DNA of 5,057 nt from Solirubrobacterales bacterium (GTDB taxonomy: Bacteria; Actinomycetota; Thermoleophilia; Solirubrobacterales; Solirubrobacteraceae), in contig PLYX01000272.1 in NCBI GenBank assembly GCA_003151895.1, positions 1 to 5,057 of the forward strand, in the 5' to 3' direction. The notes beneath the pieces are model-generated. The model worked only from the letters and a program-made list of their open reading frames with translations. It did not search any database and was not told the origin of the DNA. Position numbers and translations under genes: made by a program. Below are positions 1 to 5,057 of this stretch, in pieces (positions within the stretch are counted from its first letter, which is position 1; every line of letters starts with the position of its first letter).

Positions 1-360
1 ACTCTTCAGGAGAGCGAGCTGGCGACCGCCGCCAAGGAGCATGCGGCGCCGCTCGACCTGGTGCGCCAGGTCGCGCTCGCGGGATGTCTGCCGGTGGTGT
101 TGTTCTGCGCCGGCGGCATCGCCACTCCAGCCGACGCGGCGCTCATGATGGCGCTCGGAGCCGAAGGCGTGTTCGTGGGCTCAGGCATCTTCAAGTCCGA
201 CGATCCGCCTGCGCGTGCTCGCGCGATCGTCGAGGCCACCACCCACTGGCAGGACGCCGAGCGCGTCGCCGCCGCATCGCGCGGGCTGGGCCCGGCGATG
301 GTGAGTCTCGAGAGCTCCAAGCTGGCCGACGAGCAACTTCTAGCTCAACGCGGCTGGTAG
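1..360 (+). CDS. pdxS: PLP synthase lyase subunit PdxS, C-terminal part (5' end outside window)
   Basis: PdxS condenses ribose 5-phosphate, glyceraldehyde 3-phosphate and ammonia (delivered by PdxT) into pyridoxal 5'-phosphate in the cytoplasm. The frame is open from base 1 to a TAG at 358-360, giving 119 residues; the family is about 290-305, so roughly the last 40% is present. Visible hallmarks are the AGGIATPADAALMM stretch, the phosphate-binding GVFVGSGIFKS loop, the ARAIVEATTH helix and the conserved ending AQRGW. The catalytic lysines lie in the missing N-terminal part. The segment before AGG reads LPVVLFC rather than the LPVVNFA of Bacillus; from memory LF-x-AGG is the actinobacterial form, so this is not taken as damage. 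The intact RGW tail shows the 3' end is complete. pdxT follows after 114 bp in the same reading frame. Confidence 0.97.
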   Translation, partial: TLQESELATAAKEHAAPLDLVRQVALAGCLPVVLFCAGGIATPADAALMMALGAEGVFVGSGIFKSDDPPARARAIVEATTHWQDAERVAAASRGLGPAMVSLESSKLADEQLLAQRGW

Positions 361-474
361 CAGGACGGCCGATGGCACTTCGCGGGGCTGCGTCCTCGGT
401 CACTCGCGTGCCGAGCACGCCACGTTCCCTGCGTCCTTGCCCCGCTCGGCCCTCGACCATCCTGTCATTCTAAA
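361..474 (+). other. pdxS-pdxT intergenic gap, in frame and without stop
   Basis: This gap of 114 bp (38 codons) separates the pdxS TAG from the pdxT GTG. Both genes are in the same frame, and no stop codon interrupts that frame across the gap, nor is there an in-frame ATG, GTG or TTG. It contains a perfect 6-bp inverted repeat, GCGTGC / GCACGC with a 3-nt loop (406-420), which could form a small RNA hairpin but has no following T-tract, so it is not a convincing terminator. I see no clear promoter and no conserved protein sequence in it. Confidence 0.5.
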
Positions 475-1071
475 GTGGCTCCGCTGATAGGCGTGCTTGC
501 GCTGCAGGGCGACTTCCAGGCGCACGGGAGCGTGTTGCGAGGGCTTGGCGCCACGGTGCGCGAGGTGCGCGTCCCCGGGGACCTCGACGGCTTGGACGGT
601 TTGGTCCTGCCCGGAGGCGAGTCGACCACGATGACCCTCGGAGTGGAGCGCGAGGGGCTTGCCGGACCCTTGCGGGAGCTTGCCGCGCGTGGCGGGGTGG
701 GGGGGATTCCCATCCTCGGCTCGTGCGCCGGCCTGATAATGCTCGACCGCGAGCACCTGGGGATCATGGACATCCTCGCCAACCGCAACGCGTTCGGCCG
801 TCAGCTGCGCAGCTTCGAGGCCGACCTCAACGTGAAGGGGTTGGAGGGGGAGCCGCTGCGCGGCGTGTTCATCCGCGCTCCGTGGATCGCCGAGCACGGC
901 CCCGGCGTGGAGATCCTCGCGGAGGTGGACGGCCATGCGGTCGCGGCTCGCCAGGGACGGGTGGTGGCCGTGGCGTTCCACACCGAGCTGGGCCAGGACG
1001 ATCGCGTTCACCGGCTGTTCCTCGCCGACGTCGCAGCGAGCGGCGGAGGCGATTCCGTCGAAACCGGTTGA
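475..1071 (+). CDS. pdxT: PLP synthase glutaminase subunit PdxT
   Basis: PdxT is a class I (triad) glutamine amidotransferase. It hydrolyses glutamine and channels ammonia to PdxS in the PLP synthase complex. The 198 residues match the family length. In order: GVLALQGDFQAH (5-16) at the N terminus, the oxyanion-side PGGES (46-50), the nucleophile Cys84 in GSCAGLIML (family usually GTCAG), NAFGRQLRSFEADL (105-118), FIRAP (132-136), and His169 and Glu171 in FHTEL (family usually FHPE). The triad C84/H169/E171 is complete. GTG at 475 is the only ATG, GTG or TTG in this frame after the pdxS stop, and the protein begins right at the first beta strand, so the start is well supported although no Shine-Dalgarno sequence precedes it. 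A run of seven G (699-705) lies just before the nucleophile. The final 64 bp overlap the antisense 3' end of the nuclease-like gene; the last ten or so residues are a Gly/Ser-rich tail. Confidence 0.96.
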   Translation: MAPLIGVLALQGDFQAHGSVLRGLGATVREVRVPGDLDGLDGLVLPGGESTTMTLGVEREGLAGPLRELAARGGVGGIPILGSCAGLIMLDREHLGIMDILANRNAFGRQLRSFEADLNVKGLEGEPLRGVFIRAPWIAEHGPGVEILAEVDGHAVAARQGRVVAVAFHTELGQDDRVHRLFLADVAASGGGDSVETG

Positions 1072-2378
1072 AGCGTCAACGGCAGCTGCGGCTCCTCCAG
1101 CAGTCCGAGCACGCGGTTGAGCGCGTCGTGAATCTCGCCGGGCAGCAGACCCTCGTCGTCGAGGCGCTCGGCTTCGTTCCAATCCCAGGAGCGCGACACG
1201 TGGATGCTCGGGCGCAGGTGCGCGAAGCGTCTGCCGAGCGCGTGTAGGAACTGGTCGAGCCGAGCAGCGTCGTGCTCTGAGGCGTAGCCGCGCTCCAGCA
1301 GCCACGGCCACAGCTCGCCGCGAATCTTGTTGCGGTGGTGGGCGCCCACCTGCTTCCAGTCCTCGCCCTGCCAGCGACGTACATACTCGGCGGGGTCGAG
1401 CCCGCATGTCAGGTAGACGCGCGTGCGCACAGGCGCGTTGCGGAAGCCGAGCAGCGGCTGCGGCTTGACCTGCCAGGCGCCGCGACCGTCTTCGTCGAGC
1501 AGCTCGCACAGGTTCTCGGCGTGCCCGCCGGCGTACAGGTGCTCGGCCTGCGCCTTCAGCTCGCCGGGCCACAGATGGAGCGTGAGGCGCTCCTCCTCTA
1601 TGTCGAGCGCGGCGCGTTGCAGGGAGGCGACCCCGAGCGCGACGTCGAGGCGCACATGGACGAGGCCGGCGCGCTCGGGAACGATCCCCGTGGCTTCCCG
1701 CAGCAGCGAGCGCAGTCGCCACTTGCGGCGCACGGGGTCGCTGCCAACTCGCCGCAACGTCCCGAACGGCAGCAGGTGGCCGAAATCCTGGTGGGCGTAG
1801 GAGAGCACGTCTTGGATGATCGCCTGCTCGGCTGGACCGAGCACGCCGAGCTCCACGAGCCGCCACCACGACTCGAGCAGGTCGTGCCAGCGCAGCACGC
1901 TCGTACGCCGCTCGGCGAAGTGTGTCCCGGCCAGGTTGAGCTCGGCCACCCGGTGTCCGTTGCGCCGCGCCCAGCGGCGGCACACCTTGCTCTCGAGCAC
2001 CACCACCAGATCCGGGTCGAAGCGCAGCACCCCGTCGAAGCGCTGGGCGCGGTCGATGTCGGTGATCTCCTCGGCGATCTCGAACGGCTCGATGTCAGGC
2101 GTCAAGAAGACGCTCACGAGCCGCCCGCGCTGCACCTCACCGCCGGCGAGGTTTTCCTCGGAGGGGTCGACGATGTTTGTGGCCTGCATGTCCACGATGC
2201 AGTCGGGCAGCTGGCTCTGGGAGGGCTCGCCGATCGCCTGCAGCAGCGTCTCGCGGGCGAGGGGAACGAGCCGCAGCACGATCATGGCGGCGCGCGTGAG
2301 CTGATCCTCGTGACCGCGAGAGAGCTCGAGGTAGGGCTCGAACACGTTCAAGTGCGGATTCAAGGTGGTGCTCTCCAT
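1008..2378 (-). CDS. Unrecognised 456-residue protein with PD-(D/E)XK nuclease-like motif
   Basis: I do not recognise the family. Seen in the sequence: residues 92-131 contain FDG (Asp115), then a hydrophobic strand VVVL, then Glu129-Ser-Lys131. This D-x13-ExK pattern on a beta hairpin is the usual active-site signature of PD-(D/E)XK nucleases. An earlier acidic helix, RGHEDQLTRA (21-30), could supply the upstream Glu. Residues 132-430 are rich in charged residues and Trp (HDLLESWWRLVE, RSWDWNEAE), with predicted soluble alpha/beta character and no signal peptide or membrane segment. The last 20 or so residues are Pro/Ser/Ala-rich and probably disordered; they overlap pdxT. ATG at 2378 is preferred: GGTGA lies 5 nt upstream and the plausible fold starts soon after it. 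GTG at 2387 or 2444 would extend it by 3 or 22 basic residues that look like untranslated leader. A stand-alone nuclease, perhaps for defence or DNA processing, is an inference; catalysis is unproven. Confidence 0.8.
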   Translation of the reverse strand: MESTTLNPHLNVFEPYLELSRGHEDQLTRAAMIVLRLVPLARETLLQAIGEPSQSQLPDCIVDMQATNIVDPSEENLAGGEVQRGRLVSVFLTPDIEPFEIAEEITDIDRAQRFDGVLRFDPDLVVVLESKVCRRWARRNGHRVAELNLAGTHFAERRTSVLRWHDLLESWWRLVELGVLGPAEQAIIQDVLSYAHQDFGHLLPFGTLRRVGSDPVRRKWRLRSLLREATGIVPERAGLVHVRLDVALGVASLQRAALDIEEERLTLHLWPGELKAQAEHLYAGGHAENLCELLDEDGRGAWQVKPQPLLGFRNAPVRTRVYLTCGLDPAEYVRRWQGEDWKQVGAHHRNKIRGELWPWLLERGYASEHDAARLDQFLHALGRRFAHLRPSIHVSRSWDWNEAERLDDEGLLPGEIHDALNRVLGLLEEPQLPLTLQPVSTESPPPLAATSARNSR

Positions 2379-2383
2379 GACCC

Positions 2384-2388
2384 TCACC
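2384..2388 (-). promoter_or_regulatory. Ribosome binding site deciding the nuclease-like gene start
   Basis: On the minus strand GGTGA stands 5 nt before ATG 2378, followed by a G-rich stretch. It favours ATG 2378 over GTG 2387 or 2444. The TGA inside it is also the stop codon of the possible leader ORF, so the end of leader translation and the start of the main gene lie within a few bases, which would suit translational coupling. Confidence 0.45.
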
Positions 2389-2470
2389 GCCTGAGGCGTC
2401 TCTCCCCGTGCTCGGCGATGGCGCTCGTACCGGGCTCGTCCCACGAGACGCCATCATGACTAAGAGTCAT
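2384..2470 (-). CDS. Possible 28-codon leader ORF upstream of the nuclease-like gene
   Basis: The ORF runs from ATG 2470 to TGA 2384-2386, 28 codons, and begins MTLSHDGVSW and ends RRLRR. The stop lies 5 nt before ATG 2378 of the main gene, in a different frame. No Shine-Dalgarno sequence precedes ATG 2470. However, a TACAAT box ends 7 nt upstream of it, which is the spacing of leaderless transcripts in Actinobacteria, so the mRNA could start at or beside the ATG. No family is recognised, and an ORF of this length is common by chance in GC-rich DNA. It may equally be plain untranslated leader. Confidence 0.25.
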   Translation of the reverse strand: MTLSHDGVSWDEPGTSAIAEHGERRLRR

Positions 2471-2471
2471 G
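2455..2471. promoter_or_regulatory. Perfect 7-bp dyad, candidate operator of the nuclease-like gene
   Basis: CATGACT (2455-2461), three bases AAG, then AGTCATG (2465-2471) form a perfect 17-bp interrupted palindrome. It lies immediately downstream of the -10 candidates of the minus-strand gene, across the expected transcription start, where a dimeric repressor would block initiation. As RNA it could form a 7-bp hairpin. On the minus strand no T-tract follows it, so it is not an intrinsic terminator for the upstream hydrolase gene. The regulator is unknown; none is encoded in this window. Confidence 0.4.
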
Positions 2472-2477
2472 GAGTTT

Positions 2478-2512
2478 ATTGTACTCTACCGTTTTCGGCA
2501 AGCCCTTCTCAA
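2478..2512 (-). promoter_or_regulatory. Candidate promoter of the nuclease-like gene
   Basis: An AT-rich island of about 50 bp stands out in GC-rich DNA between the hydrolase stop and the nuclease-like gene. On the minus strand there are two readings. TACAAT (2478-2483) is 5/6 to the -10 consensus and fits TANNNT, but has no good -35. TTGAGA (2507-2512, 5/6 to the -35 consensus, overlapping the hydrolase stop codon) is 18 nt from TAGAGT (2483-2488, 4/6). Either would start transcription near the 2455-2471 dyad and leave about 90 nt before ATG 2378. This suggests the gene is transcribed separately from the two genes upstream. Confidence 0.4.
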
Positions 2513-3585
2513 GCGGCCTCGAAGCGCACGACGCCGTCGTCTTCGCGCTCCACGACGCGACCTTCGTCGATCAACAGATCCACATGGCCGAGCACCTCTG
2601 AGAGCGTGAGGAACGCCTGGGTGACCGCCACGTTTCCCCACATCTCCTGGGCGAGCTCATAGGCGTTGCGCGGATGCTCTGCAATCAGCGCGTACAGCTT
2701 GTCGGCGCGCCGCTCGTGCATGCGGAAGCGCTCGTCGATCAGCGCGCCATGATCTTCGACCGGCTCGCCGTGCCCGGCGAACACAACGCCAAGCTCCATC
2801 TCGCGCGTGAGGCGCAGCGAATCCAGGTAGGTCATCAGAGCGCGCGGGCGCTGCGCGGGATCGTGCTGTTCGCCGGCGGCGGACTCGAGCGGCTTCACCC
2901 CCTCTTTCTCATCCGCTCTGCCCCCACCAGGGGGCAGAGGCTCAAGAGGCTTCGACAAAAGAGGGTTGGAGGAGATGCGCTTGATGAGATGGTCGCCGCC
3001 GAACAGCTCTCCGGATGCTTCATCCCAGAACACCGTGTCCGAGGGCGAGTGTCCAGGGCGGTGCAGCACGCGCCAGCTTCGCGACGCGAACTCCAGCAAC
3101 GCGCCCTCGGCAAGCGGACGGGTCACGTGCGCGGCCGCGCCCCAAGCACGAAAGCTCGCCGACACGGCGAGCAGCGCGTACACGACGTCCTGGGGAATGC
3201 CGTTGCGCACCATGATCGCCGCGGAGAAGCCGTCGTTCTCCTCCATCTCGCGCTTGTAGTCGGCAAGCCATGGCGCGAGACGATCCAGCGCGCACACCTC
3301 GGCGCCCGAGCGTGTCGCGAGGATCCCCACGAGACCGATGTGGTCGATGTGCTGGTGGGTCACCACGATCCGCTCCAGATCCTCCACGCGATGTCCGTGT
3401 GCCTCAAGCGCTGCCTCCAGCGCCGTGAGCGACGTTGCGGAATTGGGTCCCGTGTCCAGCAGCGTCAGCGGGTCGTCCTCCACGAGGTAGCAGTTGACGC
3501 GCCCCACCGCGAACGGCGTGGGGATCGCCAGGCAGTGAACGCCACGCTCGGCTGCGCGAGCGAGCGTCTGCTCGGCGTCCGTCAC
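2509..3585 (-). CDS. Metallo-beta-lactamase-fold hydrolase with C-terminal winged helix
   Basis: This is a cytoplasmic metallo-hydrolase of the glyoxalase II / LACTB2-like branch; the substrate cannot be read from sequence. The full two-metal site is present: THQHIDH (76-82, ligands H77, H79, D81, H82), H179 in RPGHS, bridging D198 in FGGDH and H272 in AGHGE. The N-terminal strand HCLAIPTPFAVGRVNCYLV (17-35) starts the fold and DTGPN is at 44-48. Residues about 285-356 form a helical, winged-helix-like tail (AYELAQEMWGN, AFLTLSEVLGHVDLL, EGRVVERE) as in LACTB2-type proteins. The start is GTG 3585, whose GTGA overlaps the TGA of the mutase upstream, so translational coupling is likely. Residues 208-229 are odd: they are encoded by a nested palindrome (2900-2965) with atypical codons and look like an in-frame insertion after the GDHLIKRISSNP segment. 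The insertion is on the surface side after the D198 loop and leaves all metal ligands intact, so the protein may still work. Confidence 0.93.
   Translation of the reverse strand: MTDAEQTLARAAERGVHCLAIPTPFAVGRVNCYLVEDDPLTLLDTGPNSATSLTALEAALEAHGHRVEDLERIVVTHQHIDHIGLVGILATRSGAEVCALDRLAPWLADYKREMEENDGFSAAIMVRNGIPQDVVYALLAVSASFRAWGAAAHVTRPLAEGALLEFASRSWRVLHRPGHSPSDTVFWDEASGELFGGDHLIKRISSNPLLSKPLEPLPPGGGRADEKEGVKPLESAAGEQHDPAQRPRALMTYLDSLRLTREMELGVVFAGHGEPVEDHGALIDERFRMHERRADKLYALIAEHPRNAYELAQEMWGNVAVTQAFLTLSEVLGHVDLLIDEGRVVEREDDGVVRFEAA
2900..2965. repeat. 66-bp nested palindrome inside the hydrolase gene, candidate inserted palindromic element
   Basis: The outer arms are CCCTCTTT (2900-2907) and AAAGAGGG (2958-2965). 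The inner arms are CTCTGCCCCC (2916-2925) and GGGGGCAGAG (2930-2939), a perfect 10-bp stem with a 4-nt loop, ACCA. The whole is 66 bp, exactly 22 codons. In it and the adjacent codon (residues 208-230), 10 of 23 codons end in A or T, including CCT four times, CTT twice, AGA and AAA; in the 36 codons upstream (residues 172-207) it is 7. A KPLE tetrapeptide at 212-215 recurs at 231-234, encoded by a 10/12 matching direct repeat (2941-2952 and 2884-2895). It resembles REP-like or palindromic elements known to insert in frame. Whether other copies exist cannot be seen here. Confidence 0.5.
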
Positions 3586-4976
3586 GACCCGGTCGGCGCG
3601 GCCGAGCGGATCAGCTCGAGCACCTCGTCACGGGCGCTCTCCATGTGCTCATGCGAGCGCAGCGACTCCAGGCACAGGCGCAGCAGCGGCTCCGTGTTCG
3701 ACGGGCGCACGTTGAAGTGCCAGTCCTCATAGGAGATCGACACGCCGTCGAGCCGGTCCTGGCGGGCGTCCGCGTAGCGCTCTGAGATCTCGCGCATCTT
3801 GGCGTCCTGGTCTGAGACCTCCGAGTTGATCTCGCCGGAGATGAAGTACCGCTCGCGATATGGCTTCAGAAGCTCTGACAGGCGCTCGCCCCGCAGCGAG
3901 AGCTGCTCGAGGATCAACAGCGCCGGGATGGTGCCCGAGTCGGCGCAGTAGAAGTCGCGGAAGTAGTAGTGACCGGAGACCTCGCCGCCGAAGAGGGAGC
4001 CCTCCTCGCGCATGCGCGTCTTGAAGAAGGCATGACCCACGCGGTTCATGTACGGCGTGCCGCCCGCGCGCTTGACGGTATCGGGCACCGCCCAGCTGGC
4101 CCGCACGTCGTACAGGATCGCCGAGCCGGGGTTCTTGCGCAGCAGCGACTCCGCGAGCAGGGCGCAGGCGAAGTCGCCGTCCACGAACCCGCCGGCGTCG
4201 TCGATGAAGAAGCAGCGGTCGGCGTCCCCGTCCCAGGCGATCCCGAGATCGGCGCGCGTCTCTCGAACCTTCTCGATGATGAGCTTGCGGTTCTCGGGGA
4301 GCAGCGGGTTGGGCTCGTGGTCGGGAAAGTTGCCATCCGGCGTCCAGCAGGTCTCGATCAGATCCAGTCCGAGGCGCTCGAGCAGCGGACCCACCATCGG
4401 ACCAGCCATGCCGTTGCCGCCGTCCACCACCACCTTCAGGGGCCTGATCACGTCGGGGTCGATCATCGCAAGCGCGACCGCCTGGAATTCCTCATAGACG
4501 TCGACCTCCCGCACCGAGCCACGTGGGGGAGACGGCCCGTCGCCGTCGAGGCCCTCCTCGATGGCGACGCGAATGTCCTGGATGCCCGCGTCGCCGGACA
4601 GCGCGATCGCGCCGTCGCGCACGAGCTTGGCGCCCGTGTATGCCTTCGGGTTGTGCGAAGCGGTGCACATCAGCCCACCGTCGAGCTCACGCGAGCCGAC
4701 GAGGTAATAGAGCATCTCAGTGCCTACCTGGCCGGCATCGAGCACGCTCACCCCCTCCATAAGCAGTCCCTCCCGATAGCGAGCCGCAAGCTCAGGGGCG
4801 GTCAGGCGCATGTCGCGGCCGAGGCCCACGTTCAACTCGGCTGTCGGCTTGCCCGACAGCTTCGACAGCACTCGAGCGAATCCGCGACCGATCTGGAGCG
4901 CCACCTCACCGTCGATCTGCTCGCCGTAGAGGCCGCGGACGTCGTACGCCTTGAAGATGCTCGGGTCGATAGTCAT
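3582..4976 (-). CDS. manB: Phosphomannomutase/phosphoglucomutase (alpha-D-phosphohexomutase family)
   Basis: The enzyme interconverts hexose 6-phosphate and hexose 1-phosphate (mannose, and often glucose), feeding GDP-mannose or UDP-glucose synthesis for cell-surface glycans. The 464 residues match the family. The four domains are marked in order by FKAYDVRG (8-15); the phosphoserine loop TASHNP with Ser107; the Mg-binding DGDADR (249-254); the sugar-specificity loop GEVSGHYYF (331-339), the GEXSGH form seen in PMM/PGM enzymes; and the phosphate-binding RPSNTEP (424-430). All catalytic residues are present. ATG 4976 is supported by AGGA 9 nt upstream and by the N-terminal motif starting at residue 8. 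The 3' end overlaps the hydrolase start by 4 bp (GTGA). The 5' end faces yebC across a 47-bp divergent gap. The symbol is by family; the preferred sugar cannot be read from sequence. Confidence 0.96.
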   Translation of the reverse strand: MTIDPSIFKAYDVRGLYGEQIDGEVALQIGRGFARVLSKLSGKPTAELNVGLGRDMRLTAPELAARYREGLLMEGVSVLDAGQVGTEMLYYLVGSRELDGGLMCTASHNPKAYTGAKLVRDGAIALSGDAGIQDIRVAIEEGLDGDGPSPPRGSVREVDVYEEFQAVALAMIDPDVIRPLKVVVDGGNGMAGPMVGPLLERLGLDLIETCWTPDGNFPDHEPNPLLPENRKLIIEKVRETRADLGIAWDGDADRCFFIDDAGGFVDGDFACALLAESLLRKNPGSAILYDVRASWAVPDTVKRAGGTPYMNRVGHAFFKTRMREEGSLFGGEVSGHYYFRDFYCADSGTIPALLILEQLSLRGERLSELLKPYRERYFISGEINSEVSDQDAKMREISERYADARQDRLDGVSISYEDWHFNVRPSNTEPLLRLCLESLRSHEHMESARDEVLELIRSAAPTGS

Positions 4977-4985
4977 GAGGCCGCA

Positions 4986-4989
4986 TCCT
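4986..4989 (-). promoter_or_regulatory. Ribosome binding site of the mutase
   Basis: AGGA on the minus strand ends 9 nt before ATG 4976. It is a reasonable Shine-Dalgarno core and supports this start codon. Confidence 0.5.
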
Positions 4990-5009
4990 AGAGATGGGCC
5001 GCGCAGAAG

Positions 5010-5015
5010 TATCCT
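5010..5015 (+). promoter_or_regulatory. Candidate -10 box for yebC, near-leaderless spacing
   Basis: TATCCT fits TANNNT and ends 8 nt before ATG 5024. No Shine-Dalgarno sequence and no good -35 is visible. Transcription would start within a few bases of the ATG, as in leaderless actinobacterial mRNAs. The divergent gap (4977-5023) is only 47 bp, so the yebC and mutase promoters must lie close together or overlap the gene ends. Confidence 0.3.
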
Positions 5016-5023
5016 TCCCGGCT

Positions 5024-5057
5024 ATGTCAGGACACTCCAAGTGGGCGAGCATCAAGC
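5024..5057 (+). CDS. yebC: YebC/PmpR (TACO1) family protein, first 11 codons only
   Basis: ATG 5024 opens a frame reading MSGHSKWASIK up to the window edge. This is the near-invariant N terminus of the YebC/PmpR/TACO1 family (usually MSGHSKWATIKHKK), cytoplasmic proteins of about 240-250 residues. Members have been described as DNA-binding regulators and, more recently, as translation factors that relieve ribosome stalling at proline runs. The reading rests on 11 residues, but these are highly distinctive. The position also fits: in many Actinobacteria yebC follows pdxS-pdxT and precedes the ruv genes. Confidence 0.88.
   Translation, partial: MSGHSKWASIK

Noticed and set aside
100..108. LF-C in PdxS where Bacillus has NFA, considered as a damaged motif
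   Set aside because: From memory, actinobacterial PdxS proteins carry LF-x-AGG here, so it is a lineage feature; the phosphate loop GSGIF is intact.
1067..1080. GTTGA / TCAAC inverted repeat over the pdxT stop, considered as a terminator
   Set aside because: The stem is only 5 bp and no T-tract follows on either strand.
400..1983. Long minus-strand ORF (527 codons) spanning pdxT and beyond
   Set aside because: It crosses antisense pdxT and runs out of frame through the nuclease-like gene. It is Arg/Ala-rich with no motifs.
2379..2444. N-terminal extension of the nuclease-like protein from GTG 2444
   Set aside because: The extra 22 residues are basic and featureless, and ATG 2378 has a better ribosome binding site.
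1335..2459. Long plus-strand ORF (374 codons) opposite the nuclease-like gene
   Set aside because: It is antisense and composition-driven, rich in Arg/His/Gly/Ala without domain order. The minus frame has nuclease-like motifs and a promoter-like upstream region.
2455..2480. Dyad followed on the plus strand by TTTATT, considered as an intrinsic terminator
   Set aside because: No plus-strand gene ends upstream of it, and on the minus strand, where the hydrolase would need it, no T-tract follows.
2674..3732. Long plus-strand ORF (352 codons) opposite the hydrolase
   Set aside because: Shadow frame: the minus strand encodes a complete metallo-beta-lactamase site, and this frame has no recognisable motif.
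3969..4991. Long plus-strand ORF (340 codons) opposite the mutase
   Set aside because: Shadow of a clear phosphohexomutase; open only because of high GC.

Overview
The window is GC-rich and tightly packed. It carries three genes on the plus strand and three on the minus strand. It looks like a high-GC actinobacterium: pyridoxal phosphate (PLP) is made by the PdxS/PdxT route, the pdxS-pdxT pair lies near yebC as in many Actinobacteria, and some starts lack Shine-Dalgarno sequences but have TANNNT boxes at leaderless spacing. A deep-branching class such as Thermoleophilia is possible but is only a guess.

Layout. Bases 1-360 are the C-terminal part of pdxS (PLP synthase lyase subunit), cut by the window edge. 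After a 114-bp gap comes complete pdxT (475-1071, glutaminase subunit). The minus strand then holds three genes, read from right to left. A phosphomannomutase/phosphoglucomutase (3582-4976) is joined by a 4-bp GTGA overlap to a metallo-beta-lactamase-fold hydrolase (2509-3585). Beyond a 130-bp AT-richer control region lies a 456-residue protein of unknown role with a PD-(D/E)XK nuclease-like signature (1008-2378). Its 3' end overlaps the 3' end of pdxT by 64 bp, tail to tail. At the right edge, divergent from the mutase, the first 11 codons of a YebC/PmpR (TACO1) family gene begin at 5024.

How the genes fit together. PdxS and PdxT form the PLP synthase complex. In many Actinobacteria pdxS, pdxT, yebC and the ruv genes run in one direction. 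Here an opposed three-gene block sits between pdxT and yebC. The mutase and the hydrolase look like a co-translated pair. The nuclease-like gene looks like an accessory gene with its own promoter.

Most worth a second look: (1) a 66-bp, 22-codon nested palindrome inside the hydrolase gene, with codon use unlike its flanks, which looks like an in-frame insertion of a small palindromic element; (2) the unrecognised PD-(D/E)XK-like protein; (3) its control region, where a -10 box, a possible leaderless 28-codon ORF and a perfect 7-bp dyad coincide; (4) the antisense 3' overlap with pdxT. I found no RNA genes, CRISPR array, insertion sequence or convincing intrinsic terminator. No stretch over 300 bases is without a gene.
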